Of a stretch of 64,000 nucleotides of DNA, positions 21,615 to 32,292 are shown in pieces. A program made the translations under genes and the position numbers. This DNA is from Talinum fruticosum. Taxonomy: Eukaryota; Streptophyta; Magnoliopsida; Caryophyllales; Talinaceae. Under the pieces are notes generated by a model, which ran no database searches, was not told the origin of the DNA, and saw nothing but the letters and a program-made list of their open reading frames with translations. The number at the start of each line of letters is the position of its first letter. The stretch's first letter is position 1. The DNA is taken from positions 744,001 to 808,000 of the forward strand of contig JAITYX010000075.1 in assembly GCA_021018815.1 (NCBI GenBank). The letters are read 5' to 3'.

Positions 21615-23231
21615 GATGGTGGAGTTGGGGTGGTCCGAGTTGAGGCGAATGAACGTGTAGTGCGCATGCGCTAGTATGCTTGGGATGATGTGGAAGATCG
21701 TGGCGACGACAAGACTCGGTATCTCTGGAAGTGGCTCAGCTCCGAGTGGCTGACCCGAACGAGGCCGTCAAGAGGCTCATCCTCTTAAAACGTCACCGAG
21801 GGGGTGCGTTTTCGACTTGACTCGCTGTGGACTGCCTAACATCCGCAGGATCTTCGACTCACTCGGATCGCTCTCTCGGCTTATCGGTTCCGGTTAAGGA
21901 ACGGGAGCAGCTTGTTCCTCAACTTCTTCCTTCTTCTCTCCTTCTTCCTTTTTCTCTTCTCCCTTCTCTTCTTCCTCCTTCTCCTCGGAAGGAGTTGCTT
22001 CAGCCGTAGCCTCCTCTTCTTCTTCGCTTGCCTCTCCGGATGGAGACTTAGCGTGGCTCGAGGACTCTTCGGACGTATCCGAGCTGTTTAGGTCTTGAGT
22101 AGCTTTGGTGTGCCTTTCTCCGAGATGTTAAAGCATCTCTTGCTGCTCCTTAACTGAATTCTTCATTTTGAGGAGCATATCTTGTTGCTCTCGAATTTGA
22201 GATTGGGCCGTTTTTGGTTGATGGTCATGTTCGAAGAACAATCTTGAAGGAGCGGAGAGTGTCCTTGAATTCCATGGACACATAAGTAAGCTTGTCTATC
22301 GGTGTGGTAGACAAAGCAGCAGCTGCTTGGAGAGGAGGACCTGAGGTAGAAGCGCCGCCTGGTGGAGGAGGGAGTGAGAGATGAGTTTGAGTCCGAGGCG
22401 AAGGAGAAGGTTGCTTCAGTTCTTAGCTGTGGACCCGGACACCAGGTTGGGTTTCCTGGTACCCCTATCCAAGAAGCTCTTTTCCGCCAACAACTATGGC
22501 AGCCTCGGACACTTTGTTTGGGTGTGAGGGAGCGGAACCTTGAATTGTTTAAAGACAAGGGTAAGAAGGGCTCCAAAAGGAAGAGGGGTGGATTTCTTAG
22601 TGTGAGCTGACACGGTGGCCATCCGCTCAATGATAGTAGGAAAGAGGTCTACATCGTAGCCCTCAAGAATGTCGAACAAAGCTTTGATAATCTTTGAGTG
22701 GGGATTATCTTTCCTAGAATGATGAGAAAAGATGGTTCTCGTCAGCGAGGAAGCACGAAGTCTAGCCTCGGTCTTCATCCGAGTCACGTAAAAATTCTTG
22801 CATGACTTAGGGACTTCCTTGGCATATTTTTCGAAGAACTCATCAGCAACTTTGTTGAAGGGGATGGGGTTGTTGTTGAGAAATAAAGATGAAACTTTAA
22901 AAAGAAGATGGAGGAGAGAGAGATTTATACAAACCACGAGTGTTGCGAAGTCGTAAGGTAATGATCCCCTTAGAGCAAGAAATGCTTGAATAGAACTCAA
23001 CAACAAATTTTGGGTAGATGAATTCACTAAAACAAAGAAAGTCGTATACACCGAGTGGTTTTGATGTGTTTCAACCACAAAAAGGTTGTGGTTCGAAAGA
23101 ATTTGTCATCTAACCGAAGATGCTTGGGTGACAAGGATTTTGGAGGGATTAAAAAGACCCTCTTGGCTCTTGGTTATAGCTTTCTTAGTTGTAGAACCTA
23201 GAAAGTCCGGAGCGGAACCTCTCTTAGGCAT
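21615..23231 (-). pseudogene. Sirevirus C env-like third ORF
   Basis: The start ATG at 23231 opens MPKRGSAPDF, as in copy A. The middle stays open for 194 codons (22494-23078), the longest coherent stretch of any env-like copy here. It includes NNNPIPFNKVADEFFEKYAK, GYDVDLFPTIIERM and LPFGALLTLVFKQFKVPLP. The C-terminal half is an acidic Glu/Lys coiled-coil-like region (about 21930-22060). Stops lie at about codon 37 and within the tail. Function unknown. Confidence 0.68.
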
Positions 23232-23394
23232 GGTTGAGAAGTTTTTAGAAGAGAGAGAGTGAACTCAAAGAGACGAGAGAAAGAGAAAGAGTACTCGGAG
23301 TGTTGCGAATGCTTGAGAGCTTAGATTGCAAGAGTGAGTATGCGAGAGTTTAGATTAACGAGAGTAAAGTAGCGAAATGAAAGAAAAGGGATGC

Positions 23395-23402
23395 TATTTA
23401 TA
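23395..23402 (-). promoter_or_regulatory. Candidate internal TATA box (C)
   Basis: Sense strand CTATAAATAGCATC, about 165-170 bp upstream of the env-like ATG and about 260 bp downstream of the palindrome. The same CTATAAATAGCATC is found in copy E. Confidence 0.5.
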
Positions 23403-23660
23403 GCGAGAGAAATGTCCTTCAGTATTTGTTCCGACCTCAACCTCTAACGGTCACCTCGGACCGGTATGTCTATTCTCGCTCTCCAACGGTTAGAATTCCA
23501 GTGTCTGTCTCCCAACGGCTAGTTCACCGATCGATGCGCGCGTAGAGAGAGAGAAAAGGAGAAATTTTGAATGAAATTTCTAAAATTCTCCACTAATCAA
23601 GAGATGATTTCAGAAGTTTGAAGTCTAATTTTCTCAAAAACTAGGTCCAACTCAGTAAAG

Positions 23661-23679
23661 TTTCCGAGTGACTCGGAAA
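23661..23679. promoter_or_regulatory. 19-bp palindrome in pol/env spacer (C)
   Basis: TTTCCGAGTGACTCGGAAA, identical to the palindrome upstream of the LTR TATA box in element A (8597-8615). Confidence 0.65.
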
Positions 23680-23800
23680 ACACAAACAGATAATAACTCC
23701 TAGCTTAGTATTATTGGGTCAATCGAACTAATTGTTATTAAGAAAAAAAAACATGTAACACATAATCATGCTAGATAATTTCACTTAGAAGAACACATGA

Positions 23801-24515
23801 TCATGCATTTATCATACCAAATTCATTTCTAATATAACTAAACTAATCCTCACTAAGTGGTTTAGTGAAGATATCAGCTAACCGAAATTTTGTAGGAATG
23901 AATTCAAGTTCAATATCACCTTTCTCATAATGGTCTTTCAGAAAATGATACTTGACCTCAATATGCTTTGTCTTTGAGTGCTGGACTGGATTCTTAGTGA
24001 TGCTGATTGCACTCGATTATCATACTTGATTTGAATTAATTTGAATGAAAGTCCAAGGTCTTTCAAGTGTTGCATGATCCATAGAATCCGAGCACAGACA
24101 TGCTGCAGTCGCAATGTACTCGGCTTCAGCAGCTTGATAGAGGAACCGAGTTCCGCTCCCGAGGTGCTCTTTCTATCAACCTTGTATCCAGCATAGTCAG
24201 CATCCGAGTATCCAGTGAAGGTCGGTTCTGAGTCCGTTTAGAATCATAGACCTAGATTCTTAGTTCCTGCAAGATATCTAAAAATTCTCTTCATCGCAGT
24301 GAGATGTGATTCTTTTGAATTACCTTGAAATCTTGCACATGGACATACACTAAACATAATGTCCGGCCTACTAGATGTAAGATATAATAGAGATCTAATT
24401 ATACCTCGATAGAGTGTCCGATCTAGTGCTTTACCTTTTTCAGTCCGAGTCCAGTTTCATCCTCGCTACTCATTGGTGTTGCTGCATATTTTGCATCTTA
24501 AAGTTCATACTTCTT
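23801..24515 (-). pseudogene. pol: Sirevirus C pol end (RT tail and RNase H)
   Basis: The pol stop is TGA (23801-23803 in reverse), after ADIFTKPLSED and FGMINA. RNase H and the RT tail (SNPSESHLTAMKRIF-type region) are recognisable up to KKY at 24507-24515, where the 9-bp-duplicated insertion begins. An internal TAG follows LSED. Confidence 0.82.
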
Positions 24516-25208
24516 GTTCGGTCCAAATATTACGTTAATTACATCCTTATTTACTTAGTTTTTGACTCATAAAATAATATATTTTTAGGAATTTCACTTA
24601 TTTTATTTACTTTTATAGGTAATAAAGTTCAATCGAGCAAGCATCGAAATTTGGACTCAAAGGCAAGGAAAATATGATCTTGGACATTAAAACTCAAGAC
24701 TTACAATACCAAAATAAAAAAATAATTATAAAAGCCCAAGTGAAGTCCAATTCAAAAATCCAGCCGTGACCATAAGAAAAAAGGGCAAGAACCGAGGTAA
24801 AATTTAGACGCCGATGTCATCATGACATCACAATGACATCATGATGACTTCGAGCATGACGTTGCTTTGAAATCGTTCCAAAATTTGCAGCAGCGAGCAG
24901 CAGCGTTGGCTATTTATATGGGAATTAGGGGCAGCGGCGAAAAAAAGTTTTCTAAGCCCGAGGATTAGTTTTTGTTTAGGTTAATTTTAGTTTCATTCAA
25001 TTAATTTTCCTCTTGTAAATATTGAGATTCAGGGTGTGTTTGGTTGGGGGAAAATATTTTCCTAGGAAATTATTTTCCATGGGAAAATGATTTTCAAGTA
25101 AAATCATTTTCCACCCATATTTTCCTTTGTTTGGTAGAAAGGTAAAAATTATTTTCCTTTGTTTGGTAGGAAGGAATATAATTTATTTTCAAGGAAAATA
25201 AACTCTAA

Positions 25209-25236
25209 CCCTAAACCCTAAATCCTAAACCCTAAA
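25209..25236 (+). repeat. Short telomere-like run
   Basis: Four 7-bp units of CCCTAAA (one is TCCTAAA), the plant telomere repeat, inside the TIR element. Too short to mark a chromosome end. Confidence 0.8.
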
Positions 25237-25256
25237 ACAAATTAGCCGAAACAAGT

Positions 25257-25553
25257 AGCCGCACGGCCGTGCGAGGGTCGCACGGGGTATCGTGCGGGTT
25301 TCGCGGCGGATACGCACGGCCATGCAAGTCTCGCACGGAGTACCGTACACGACTTGAATTAATGTAACTTCTCGCACGGCCGTGTAAAACACGCACGAGG
25401 TGCCGTGCAACTCGAACTCTCCGGACGATTCGCACAGCCGTGCAAGTCTCGCACGGGTACCGTGCACGACTTGAATTTATGTAACTTCTCGCACGGCCGT
25501 GCAAAACGCGCACGAGGTGCCGTGCGAAAACTCCGAACTCTCCGGACGATTCG
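25257..25553. repeat. 117-bp GC-rich tandem repeat with palindromes
   Basis: About 2.5 copies with a 117-bp period (GTAACTTCTCGCACGG at 25364 and 25481). Each unit contains several GCACGGCCGTGC-type palindromes and GGTACCGTGC-type half sites. It is far richer in CpG than its surroundings. No coding reading seems meaningful; Arg-rich open frames on the minus strand are a by-product. Confidence 0.85.
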
Positions 25554-25577
25554 ATAATTAATTTCCTCCCAAATCAA

Positions 25578-26048
25578 TCAACGAAACCCTAGCATTGACA
25601 GGTTCCACAACATAAGAGCTACAAATCTCAAAAATTCGATAATCAAGGAGATTGTTAGGGAACTGGGTTTGCGATGCCTGTCATTAGAGAGGAGGTTGAA
25701 GAGAGAGAACGTGTTGGGATTATGACTGGAGGAGGCTTCCCCAACCTTGACGAGGAAGCCACGGGAGGGGTCATGAGGAGGAGAGAAAAGACAGACGGTT
25801 CTCCGGAAGTGAGAGAGAGATGAGTCGACGAGCGAGGAGGAGAGGAGGAAGAGGGTGGAGACGGGAGCTCGATAGGGAAGCGGAGGGCGAGGGAGTAGTC
25901 GAAGAGGAGGAGAGAGAAAGTAAGGAACGCTAGGAGCGGCAAACGGAGAGTAGGCGGAGGACGCCAAGCGTCGGGTCAAGACGGTCGACGATAACCAAGA
26001 GGACGTTCGGCGGGAGATCCGGCCACCGGAATCGGAATCCAAATCCAT
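25578..26048 (-). other. 156-codon open frame in the TIR element, unknown
   Basis: Opens MDLDSDSGGRISRRTSSWLS and is Ser/Leu/Pro/Arg-rich. It is uninterrupted in a region where everything else is full of stops, and the DNA is GC-rich compared with the element's ends. It might be a captured piece of a host gene (many plant TIR elements carry such fragments), or chance in CT-rich DNA; a second frame (25655-25942) is also open, which favours chance. I recognise no domain. Confidence 0.3.
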
Positions 26049-27223
26049 TTTGTACGGTGGAGTTTCGAGGGTGGGGGTCCTTCAGGGCGAGAGGGAGAGG
26101 GAGGGTTAGCCGAGAGAATGGAAAATTAATTTCCTCCTAAAAGGGAAGAATTTATTTTCTCGCTAAATGGGGAAAATATTTTAGCTTAGAAAATTTTTTT
26201 AAATTTTTATTTACCAAACAACGAGAAAATAGAATCATAATTTTCCAAGAAAATATTTTCCTTCCAAACAAACACACCCTCAATTTGTTTTAATTTTAAT
26301 TATTAGTTCATAAAGTTCGGTTCCGACAGTTTTCAATTTCGATTCAATTCATTCCTGGCAACTTCTTCCCTTTTATCTCTCCTTTCTCTTTAGTTTCTTT
26401 AATTTAGTTTAAAGATTCGATTTTTATTATATTTTGATGTTACTAGTAGTTATATTATTTGTTTGATTTCATGTTTAACTTTATTTTTTTAGTTTACGTC
26501 TTTATTCGAGTCAATTTTTGTTAGTACTCGTTAGATTAATTTTGTTTTATGTTAGTTAGTTATTAGTTTGAGTCGCTTTGGTTGTTATTAGCCTCCTTGA
26601 TGGCTAATTAATTTCGTTGAGGCCTTTACTTACCTAGTTTATGCTAGTATTTTGGGATTGTTTCTCATACCTACCACATAGGTTCGATGAGATGCGCGAA
26701 AGGGTCTTTTCGTCTTGATTTTTAGGCGGTTGGTCTATCACTGAAAAGTGGAGTCAATTTGCTAGTGTGGGTAAAGAGAATAGTTGGGATTTTGGCATGA
26801 AAATAGCCTGAATTCTAGCTAGGTCCGAGGTTGTTATTTTTTTACTTTAGTTGGGCTAACCCCACGAAAGTAGGTGGATAGAATATCTAAACTAGCTCAT
26901 GACCCTCGAAAGTGTGGCTTCAGTAGGCTTTGATGGTGCAATTGACCACTCCTAAATAGTTATATAAACTTGGGTAGGTTTAGGATTGACTTCATTAACT
27001 AGTTTATTAAGTGGTAAAATCACAACTCGAGTATTTTTTTATTGCTTTCTAGGTTAGTTTAATCACCATATCTATCTCATCTGTGTTGATTCGCCTAGAT
27101 AGAAAGTTTAAGTTAGCTTTGATATTTAAAACACAACTCTCTGTGGACACGAACCGTGCTTGCCGGCTAGCTACAACTACGCCGTGCACTTGCGGTAATA
27201 AATTTAATACTTAATTCTTCCTA

Positions 27224-28767
27224 ATACTTCTTTAGCAATTTGTTGGTATACTTAGATTGATGGACATAGATGCCTTCTTTGTCTTGTTTGATTCGTAGAC
27301 CAAGAAAGAAATTGAGGTCTCCCATCATGCTCGGTTGGAATTCATGTCTCATTAACTCAGAAAAATCTTGACAGAGATCTTCATTAGTAGCTCCGAAAAT
27401 TAAATCATCAACATAAATATGAACAATAACAAAGTCTTTCCCCTTGGTTTTTATAAAAGGAGTTTTGTCAATCTGACCTCCTTTGAACTCATATTCAACC
27501 AAGAAACTGCTTAGTCTTTCATACCAAGCTCCGGGAGCTTGTTTAAGACTATAAAGTGCTTTTGCAACTTGAAAACATGATTAGGAAATTCTGAGTTTTC
27601 AAATAGACTTCCTCTTGAATGAAACCATTCAAAAAGGCACATTTGACATCCATTTGATACAGCTTAATATTCATGCTTGACGCAAATGTCAACAGGATTC
27701 TAATTGCTTCTATCCTAGTAACAGGTGCAAAGGTTTCCCCACAATCAATCCCTTCTTCTTGATTGCAACCTTGAGCCACAAGTCTAGCCTTATTTCCGAC
27801 TACCAACCCATCCTCATCCAGTTTATTCTTGAAAACCCATTTGGTTCCTATGACTTGGTGGTCGAAGGTCATTTGGTCGAGTCCAGGCTTGGTCCTTCAA
27901 ATTGATTAAGTTCCTCTTGCATGGCCTCTACCCATTCAGGTTCATTTAGAGCCTCTAGTGCATTTCTGGGTTCAGTTAATGATATGAATGTAGTCAATGC
28001 ACATAGGTTTTGTAAAGAAGAGCGGGTTCTTACCCCACTTTTGATGTCGGACAATATGCTCGAGTGGGTCGCTCGACGCATATTTGAATGCTCTACCTGT
28101 TCTCTAGTTCACTAGATTTGAGGGTTGAACTGGTTGATCTTCGATGATCTGATCCGATTAAGCTTTCTCATCTATTTGACCTTCAACATTCCGAGCTGGT
28201 TCGATCTAAGTAATGATATTTTGACCTGCCTCATTCTCGGGTGATTTTTTTACTCTATTTGAGCTCAACATTAGCAAGATCATCTTCATCTCGACTGAGT
28301 TTCAGATGTGAGAATGTTGACTCACTTGATTTTCCTTGATCAATCTCATCAAAAAGTAACGTGGATGCTTTCTTTCACTTTGTTAGTTCTTTTATTGAAA
28401 ATGCGATATGCTTTACTATGAGATGAGTAACCAAGAAAGATACCTTCATCCGACCGAGCATCAAACTTTGTCAGGTGATCCTTACCATTATTGTGAACAT
28501 AGCACTTACATCCAAAGGGTTTGAAATATGAGATGTTAGGTTTCTTTCCCTTATAGAGCTCATATGGAGTTTTCTTCAAAATGGGTTTGATGAGGCATCT
28601 GTTCAATGCGTAGTTTGCTCTGTGTTGATCTGCCTAAGCCCGGAAATAGTAAGGTGAATCATATTCAATCATCATTGTCCTTCCTATTTCTTCAAGAGTT
28701 CTATTCTTTCTCTCCACTACCCCATTTTGTTGAGGTGTTCTAGGCGCTGAGAAGTTGTGGGAGATAT
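27224..28767 (-). pseudogene. pol: Sirevirus C pol (integrase end and RT)
   Basis: On the minus strand from 28767: the integrase Glu region (NFSAPRTPQQNGVVERKNRT, frame-shifted), NRCLIKPILKKTPYELYKGK and GIFLGYSSHSKAYRIFNKRT (28349-28606), the linker with [35 protein letters not shown] and [18 protein letters not shown] (27549-27872), and IYVDDLIFGATNEDLCQ with an intact YVDD at 27404-27415. Breaks near 27870 and 27590. Bounded by the D LTR on the right and the 9-bp duplication on the left. Confidence 0.9.
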
Positions 28768-30110
28768 TGAAGACTCGGACTCTTACTTACACGTTTTTGA
28801 GTTCCATCGAGAAGTCGGGTATAAGACTTCATCTCTTATAGAGTTTTGACTTCAAGTCATTTCATGTGCTCTAGAAACTTCTCCGAGTGATATATCATTT
28901 TCTCCGAGTGTTATAGAAACTATTTTAATGTTTTAGCCTGACTCGACCGACTCGGAATGCATATCTCTACATGCCATTTCACACTCGGTTCTAAGTCATC
29001 CAACGCTCGGATTTATCGTATGTTCAAACACTTGTGTTCATACACATAAACTCAGGTCTAACTTCATGGTTCATGAATTACATTGTTCCTAGTCAGCATA
29101 TTCTGTTTGAATATTGTTTAGTCTAGATCAAGTTTGTTTACTCTTATATTCTTTATCCGACTTAATTGACTACTAGACCGACTCGGATGGAATTTGAGTT
29201 TAATGGATATTAGACTCGAAAATTCCTTTTCTTTTCCGATCCAGATAATTATCTCTTAATTATCTTAATTATAATATTATCCGTGTCTAATCTTGGACCA
29301 AAGTATTTTATATGTTGAGAACCAAATTGATTTACTTTTGTAGGTTATTCAAACGAGGCTATCCTAATCGAAATACAAAAGTAACCGACTTCAAAACATC
29401 AAATCACCAGCAAACAAGACTTTTTCCACCTCTAACCTAGCCCCGTAAGACGAGTGCTGAGGCTGTCTGTTTCCAAAACTGGAAATCTGCAACACCAAGC
29501 TAAACGGTGGTTTCCACCTTACTTTTGAAGACACCGCCGGTGGTTTTGGGCGCTTCCAAGGGAGTCAAGAGCCATTGCCTAATGTTCATATTTCAAACGG
29601 ATATTTACTGAGTGACTCGGAAATTCCATTACAACATTCACAAAGGACTCTTTGTCGGAAGATGGACACAACGGCTATGTTGCTTGGTCATCTATAAATA
29701 GAAGCCAACTCTCAAGACTTGAAGATTGCTTGAACCAATTGTAGAAATACATACTTGATCAAAAGTCATTGTATTGTCAATCTTCTACTTACAACTACAA
29801 TTCCGTATTTCATTATATTCTGAGTTGTAAGGTCTTATACTCGATTACAAACTCTCTTCTTACTCTCTAAGTAAGGTCCCTTGATCGAGCTGTAAGGGTT
29901 AACTCAGCTCGGTTGTCCCTAGCAGTAAGGGTTATCTCAGCTAGGAAGTACTAGATCGAGATAAGGGAATTTCTAAGTCTAGGAAAACACTTAAGGAGTT
30001 GTCTAAGGGAGCAACTCTGGTTGAGTCGATCTACTGTATTTTGTGGATTCAAAATAGTGGATTTGACTTCGTGCTTGGATTAGCACGGTCCATGGTTTTC
30101 TGCCCTAGGA
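28768..30110 (+). repeat. Sirevirus D LTR, 3' end deleted
   Basis: Starts TGAAGACTCGGAC; TATA box at 29693-29700. The perfect hairpin CGAGCTG/CAGCTCG (29886-29911) differs from A's stem by paired changes. The LTR breaks at TTTTCTGCCCTAGGA; the next 17 bases (AGGAGTTGTCTAAGGGA) repeat LTR sequence from about 29996-30012, and then gag begins. Confidence 0.9.
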
Positions 30111-30120
30111 GTTGTCTAAG

Positions 30121-31640
30121 GGAACATTCGATGTGCACCATCCGCTCGGAAGAATACAACCGAGTGTCCGCTTGCGACACGGCTAAAGAAGTATGGGATA
30201 CGCTAGTCAACACCTATGAAGGCACAAGCAAGGTCGGACAAGCAAAGATAAGCCGAGTGTCTTCATAAGTATGAGCTATTCAAGATGGAGCCAGAAGAAA
30301 GCATCACTCGGATGTTGATTCGATTTACAGAGATTACCAATAATCTCAAATCTCCGGGTAAAAAGATCTCCCACGAGGAAATGTGCAGAAAGATACTCGA
30401 AGCCTACCCAAGAAAAGATGGCGTCCCAAGGTGACAACTATAGAAGAGGCTCATAACTTATCTCTACTTAAGCCGGACGAACTCTTTGGGAAGCTTCTCA
30501 CTTATGAGATCCACCAAGAGGAGGAGGATGCGGAGGTCGGCACCAAAAAGAACATTGCGGCTGAAAGCCTCGGAAACCGGAGAAACAGATCCGAGTTCCT
30601 CCGACTCAAAAGAGGATCCCATGGCACTTATTGCAAGAGGCTTCAAGAGAATGATGAAGCACAAGAGATGGGATAAGAAGCCAAAAGAAGAGTTCTACAA
30701 GAAAGACAAGAAGGATAGAAAAGGTAAATACTCTTCTCCTTCAAAGTTATCTTTGACTAAGAACTCTGGATGTTTTGAATGTGGCAGCAAGGATCACATA
30801 GTCAAAGACTCGTCCAAAGAGAAAAAGGGACAGAAAGAAGAAAAAGGCTATGATGGCCACATGGAGTGATGAGGACTCATCGGAATATGATGAGGACTCA
30901 GATGACTCAAAGTGTGTGATGGCAATCTCGACTCGAAGGCTGAAATAAAGTCGGACTCGAGACAATGAGGAAACAAATCCTCAAGAGGTAATTGAATATT
31001 TTCTCAAATTCTCCAAAGTTGACCTAGCCAAGTATATTTTCACTTTGGAAGAAAAGTCCAATTCTGATTCTTCTCATTTTAAAGAACAACTTGATTCAAT
31101 TTCCTCCGAGAGCATTTCTTTAAAAATGAGTTGGAAAAACCGAGACTCACACTCAAAGAACTCAAGATTAGTGCTCAAATCAATGAGACCGAGTCCGAGT
31201 TACTCGAGAAGAAAATGAGCAGCTAAAGCAAAAGCTCAATGAGTCTCAAGATCTTGCTTTAAAGTTTACTCAAGGTCTGAAAAACCTTGACATGCTCTTG
31301 GGATCTCAATGTGTCTCCTTCAAAAAGAAGGTCTAGGTTTTAACAAAGAGGAGGAATCTAATTCCTACTCGGAGCTTTTCAAAAGGATTCCGAACTGTAA
31401 AGTTCAGGAAAGTCGAGCACAGATCTCATTCACAAAAATGAAAGAAGGACTCGAGTCCCTGCCAACTTTTAGGAAAAAAGCATCTCCATCGTTTTCTAAA
31501 AGAAAATCCGTTCAAAAGAAGGAAACACGGACTCGGTTCTCGTATTGAAGACTCAGAATCAGATTAAATCTAAAGTCATTCAAATCGGGTTCCGAAAAAC
31601 CTTCTTCCTCGAAAAGGATCATAGTAAAGAGTGTTATTGG
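30121..31640 (+). pseudogene. gag: Sirevirus D gag, 5'-truncated
   Basis: Gag begins mid-protein (SEEYNRVSACDTAKEVWDTL) fused to the LTR remnant. The middle stays open (30486-30869), with KRWDKKPKEEFYKKDKKDRK and a zinc knuckle CFECGSKDHIVKDS whose last Cys is Ser. The C-terminal basic region continues to about 31640 with several frameshifts. Copy C is the inverted partner of this segment. Confidence 0.88.
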
Positions 31641-31875
31641 GTTCGTTAGAGGAAGTGAGAAGGGTTAGTTTATATACTGTTTTGCGAGTTACTCGGAAAA
31701 GATCAAAAGGACATTGGTACCTTGTCGGTGGATGCTCATGCCATATGTCGGGAGACTCATGACTCTTTTCCGAGATAGAAGAGTGCAAAGGAGGAAAAGT
31801 CACTTTTGGAGATGACAACAAAGGCAAGATAATTGGGATAGGCAAGATTGGAAAGGGAAGCAATCCGGTCGACCC
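31641..31875 (+). pseudogene. pol: Sirevirus D protease fragment
   Basis: Reads KGHWYLVGGCSCHMSGDS near 31705-31755. Where C and A have DSG, this copy has VGG, so the catalytic Asp is lost. It stops after GKIIGIGKIGKGSNP at the inverted junction. Confidence 0.8.
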
Positions 31876-32292
31876 ACTTGGATTAGAAAGAGGAATAGTG
31901 TAGGTATTACTCGATCTCTTACCCGAGAGCTTAGTCTCCTTGGTAGTTGTATAAAAATTATAAGAATTGGTCCGAGTGAATGTTACCTCTTGACCTTTGT
32001 CAAATAGTTGAGAGATGCTGAGTAAATTGTAGTTTAATCCCTTGACAAGATATACTAGGTTGATCGGGTTGCCTCCTTTTCCAATCTTGCCTGTTCCAAC
32101 TATCTTGCCCTTACTATCATCTCCAAAAGTGACTTTGCCTCCTTTGTAATCTTCCAACTCGGAAAAGAGTCTTGAAGCTCCCGACATGTGGCCCGAGCAT
32201 CCACTGTCTAGATACCAATGACCTTTTGTCTTTTTCGAGTTACCCGCAAGTCGAAATACACTAACCCTTCTCACTTCCTCTAACGAACCCAA
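31876..32292 (-). pseudogene. pol: Sirevirus C protease fragment
   Basis: On the minus strand from 32292: GSLEEVRRVSVFRLAG, KGHWYLDSGCSGHMSG with the DSG active site intact, KGKIVGTGKIGKGG, YNLLSISQLFDKGQEV, and TYTIPLSNPSG at the junction. The open frame runs on past 31875, but that part (31576-31875) is the antisense of D and is not real protein. Confidence 0.88.

Larger units (their letters stand above)
23232..23800 (-). other. pol/env-like spacer of element C
   Basis: Non-coding spacer with the palindrome at 23661-23679 and a TATA box at 23395-23402, then a purine-rich (CT-rich on the sense strand) leader down to the env-like ATG. Parallels 5145-5791 and 40805-41475. Confidence 0.6.
25032..26279. 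mobile_element. Nested TIR element, Tourist/Harbinger-like
   Basis: 1248 bp with terminal inverted repeats of about 42 bp beginning GGGTGTGTTTGG at both ends and containing GGAAAATATTTTC. It is flanked by TCA (25029-25031 and 26280-26282), a 3-bp duplication. No transposase; non-autonomous. The interior has a telomere-like run, a GC-rich 117-bp repeat and a 156-codon open frame. The 3-bp duplication and GGG start fit PIF/Harbinger MITEs best, though TCA is not the usual TAA/TTA. Confidence 0.75.
24516..27223. mobile_element. Unclassified 2.7-kb insertion with 9-bp duplication
   Basis: Flanked by identical ATACTTCTT at 24507-24515 and 27224-27232. The matching uninterrupted site in element E (near 42225-42240) has one copy, GTACTTCTT, so this is a true insertion. 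The ends are GTTCGGTCC and TTCTTCCTA and I see no terminal inverted repeat. A TATA-like TATTTATATGG is at 24911. The 3' part (27130-27200) reads CTCTGTGGACACGAACCG and CTTGCCGGCTAGCTACAACT, phrases I associate with 5' leaders of some plant retroelements. A 9-bp duplication suggests a Mutator-like element without long TIRs. Class not settled. Confidence 0.65.
28768..31875 (+). mobile_element. Sirevirus D, truncated, nested in C
   Basis: Plus-strand remnant: LTR 28768-about 30110, then gag and part of protease, ending at about 31875 where the sequence turns into minus-strand protease of C. The LTR end, PBS and gag start are deleted, and everything after protease is missing. It entered C's integrase core. 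Confidence 0.88.

Noticed and set aside
22362..22610. Plus-strand Lys/Glu-rich frame
   Set aside because: Antisense of the env-like ORF of element C.
25209..25236. Telomere or chromosome-end signal
   Set aside because: Only four CCCTAAA-type units, inside a TIR element; common in plant 5' regions and not evidence of a telomere.
25257..25553. CRISPR-like array
   Set aside because: The units are contiguous tandem repeats without unique spacers, in a plant-type genome.
25232..25577. Arg-rich minus-strand frames (His-Gly-Arg-Ala repeats)
   Set aside because: They come from translating the 117-bp GC-rich repeat; three overlapping frames are equally open.
31576..31875. C-terminal half of a 238-codon minus-strand frame
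   Set aside because: Only 31876-32292 is real protease of C; the rest is the antisense of D that happens to stay open.
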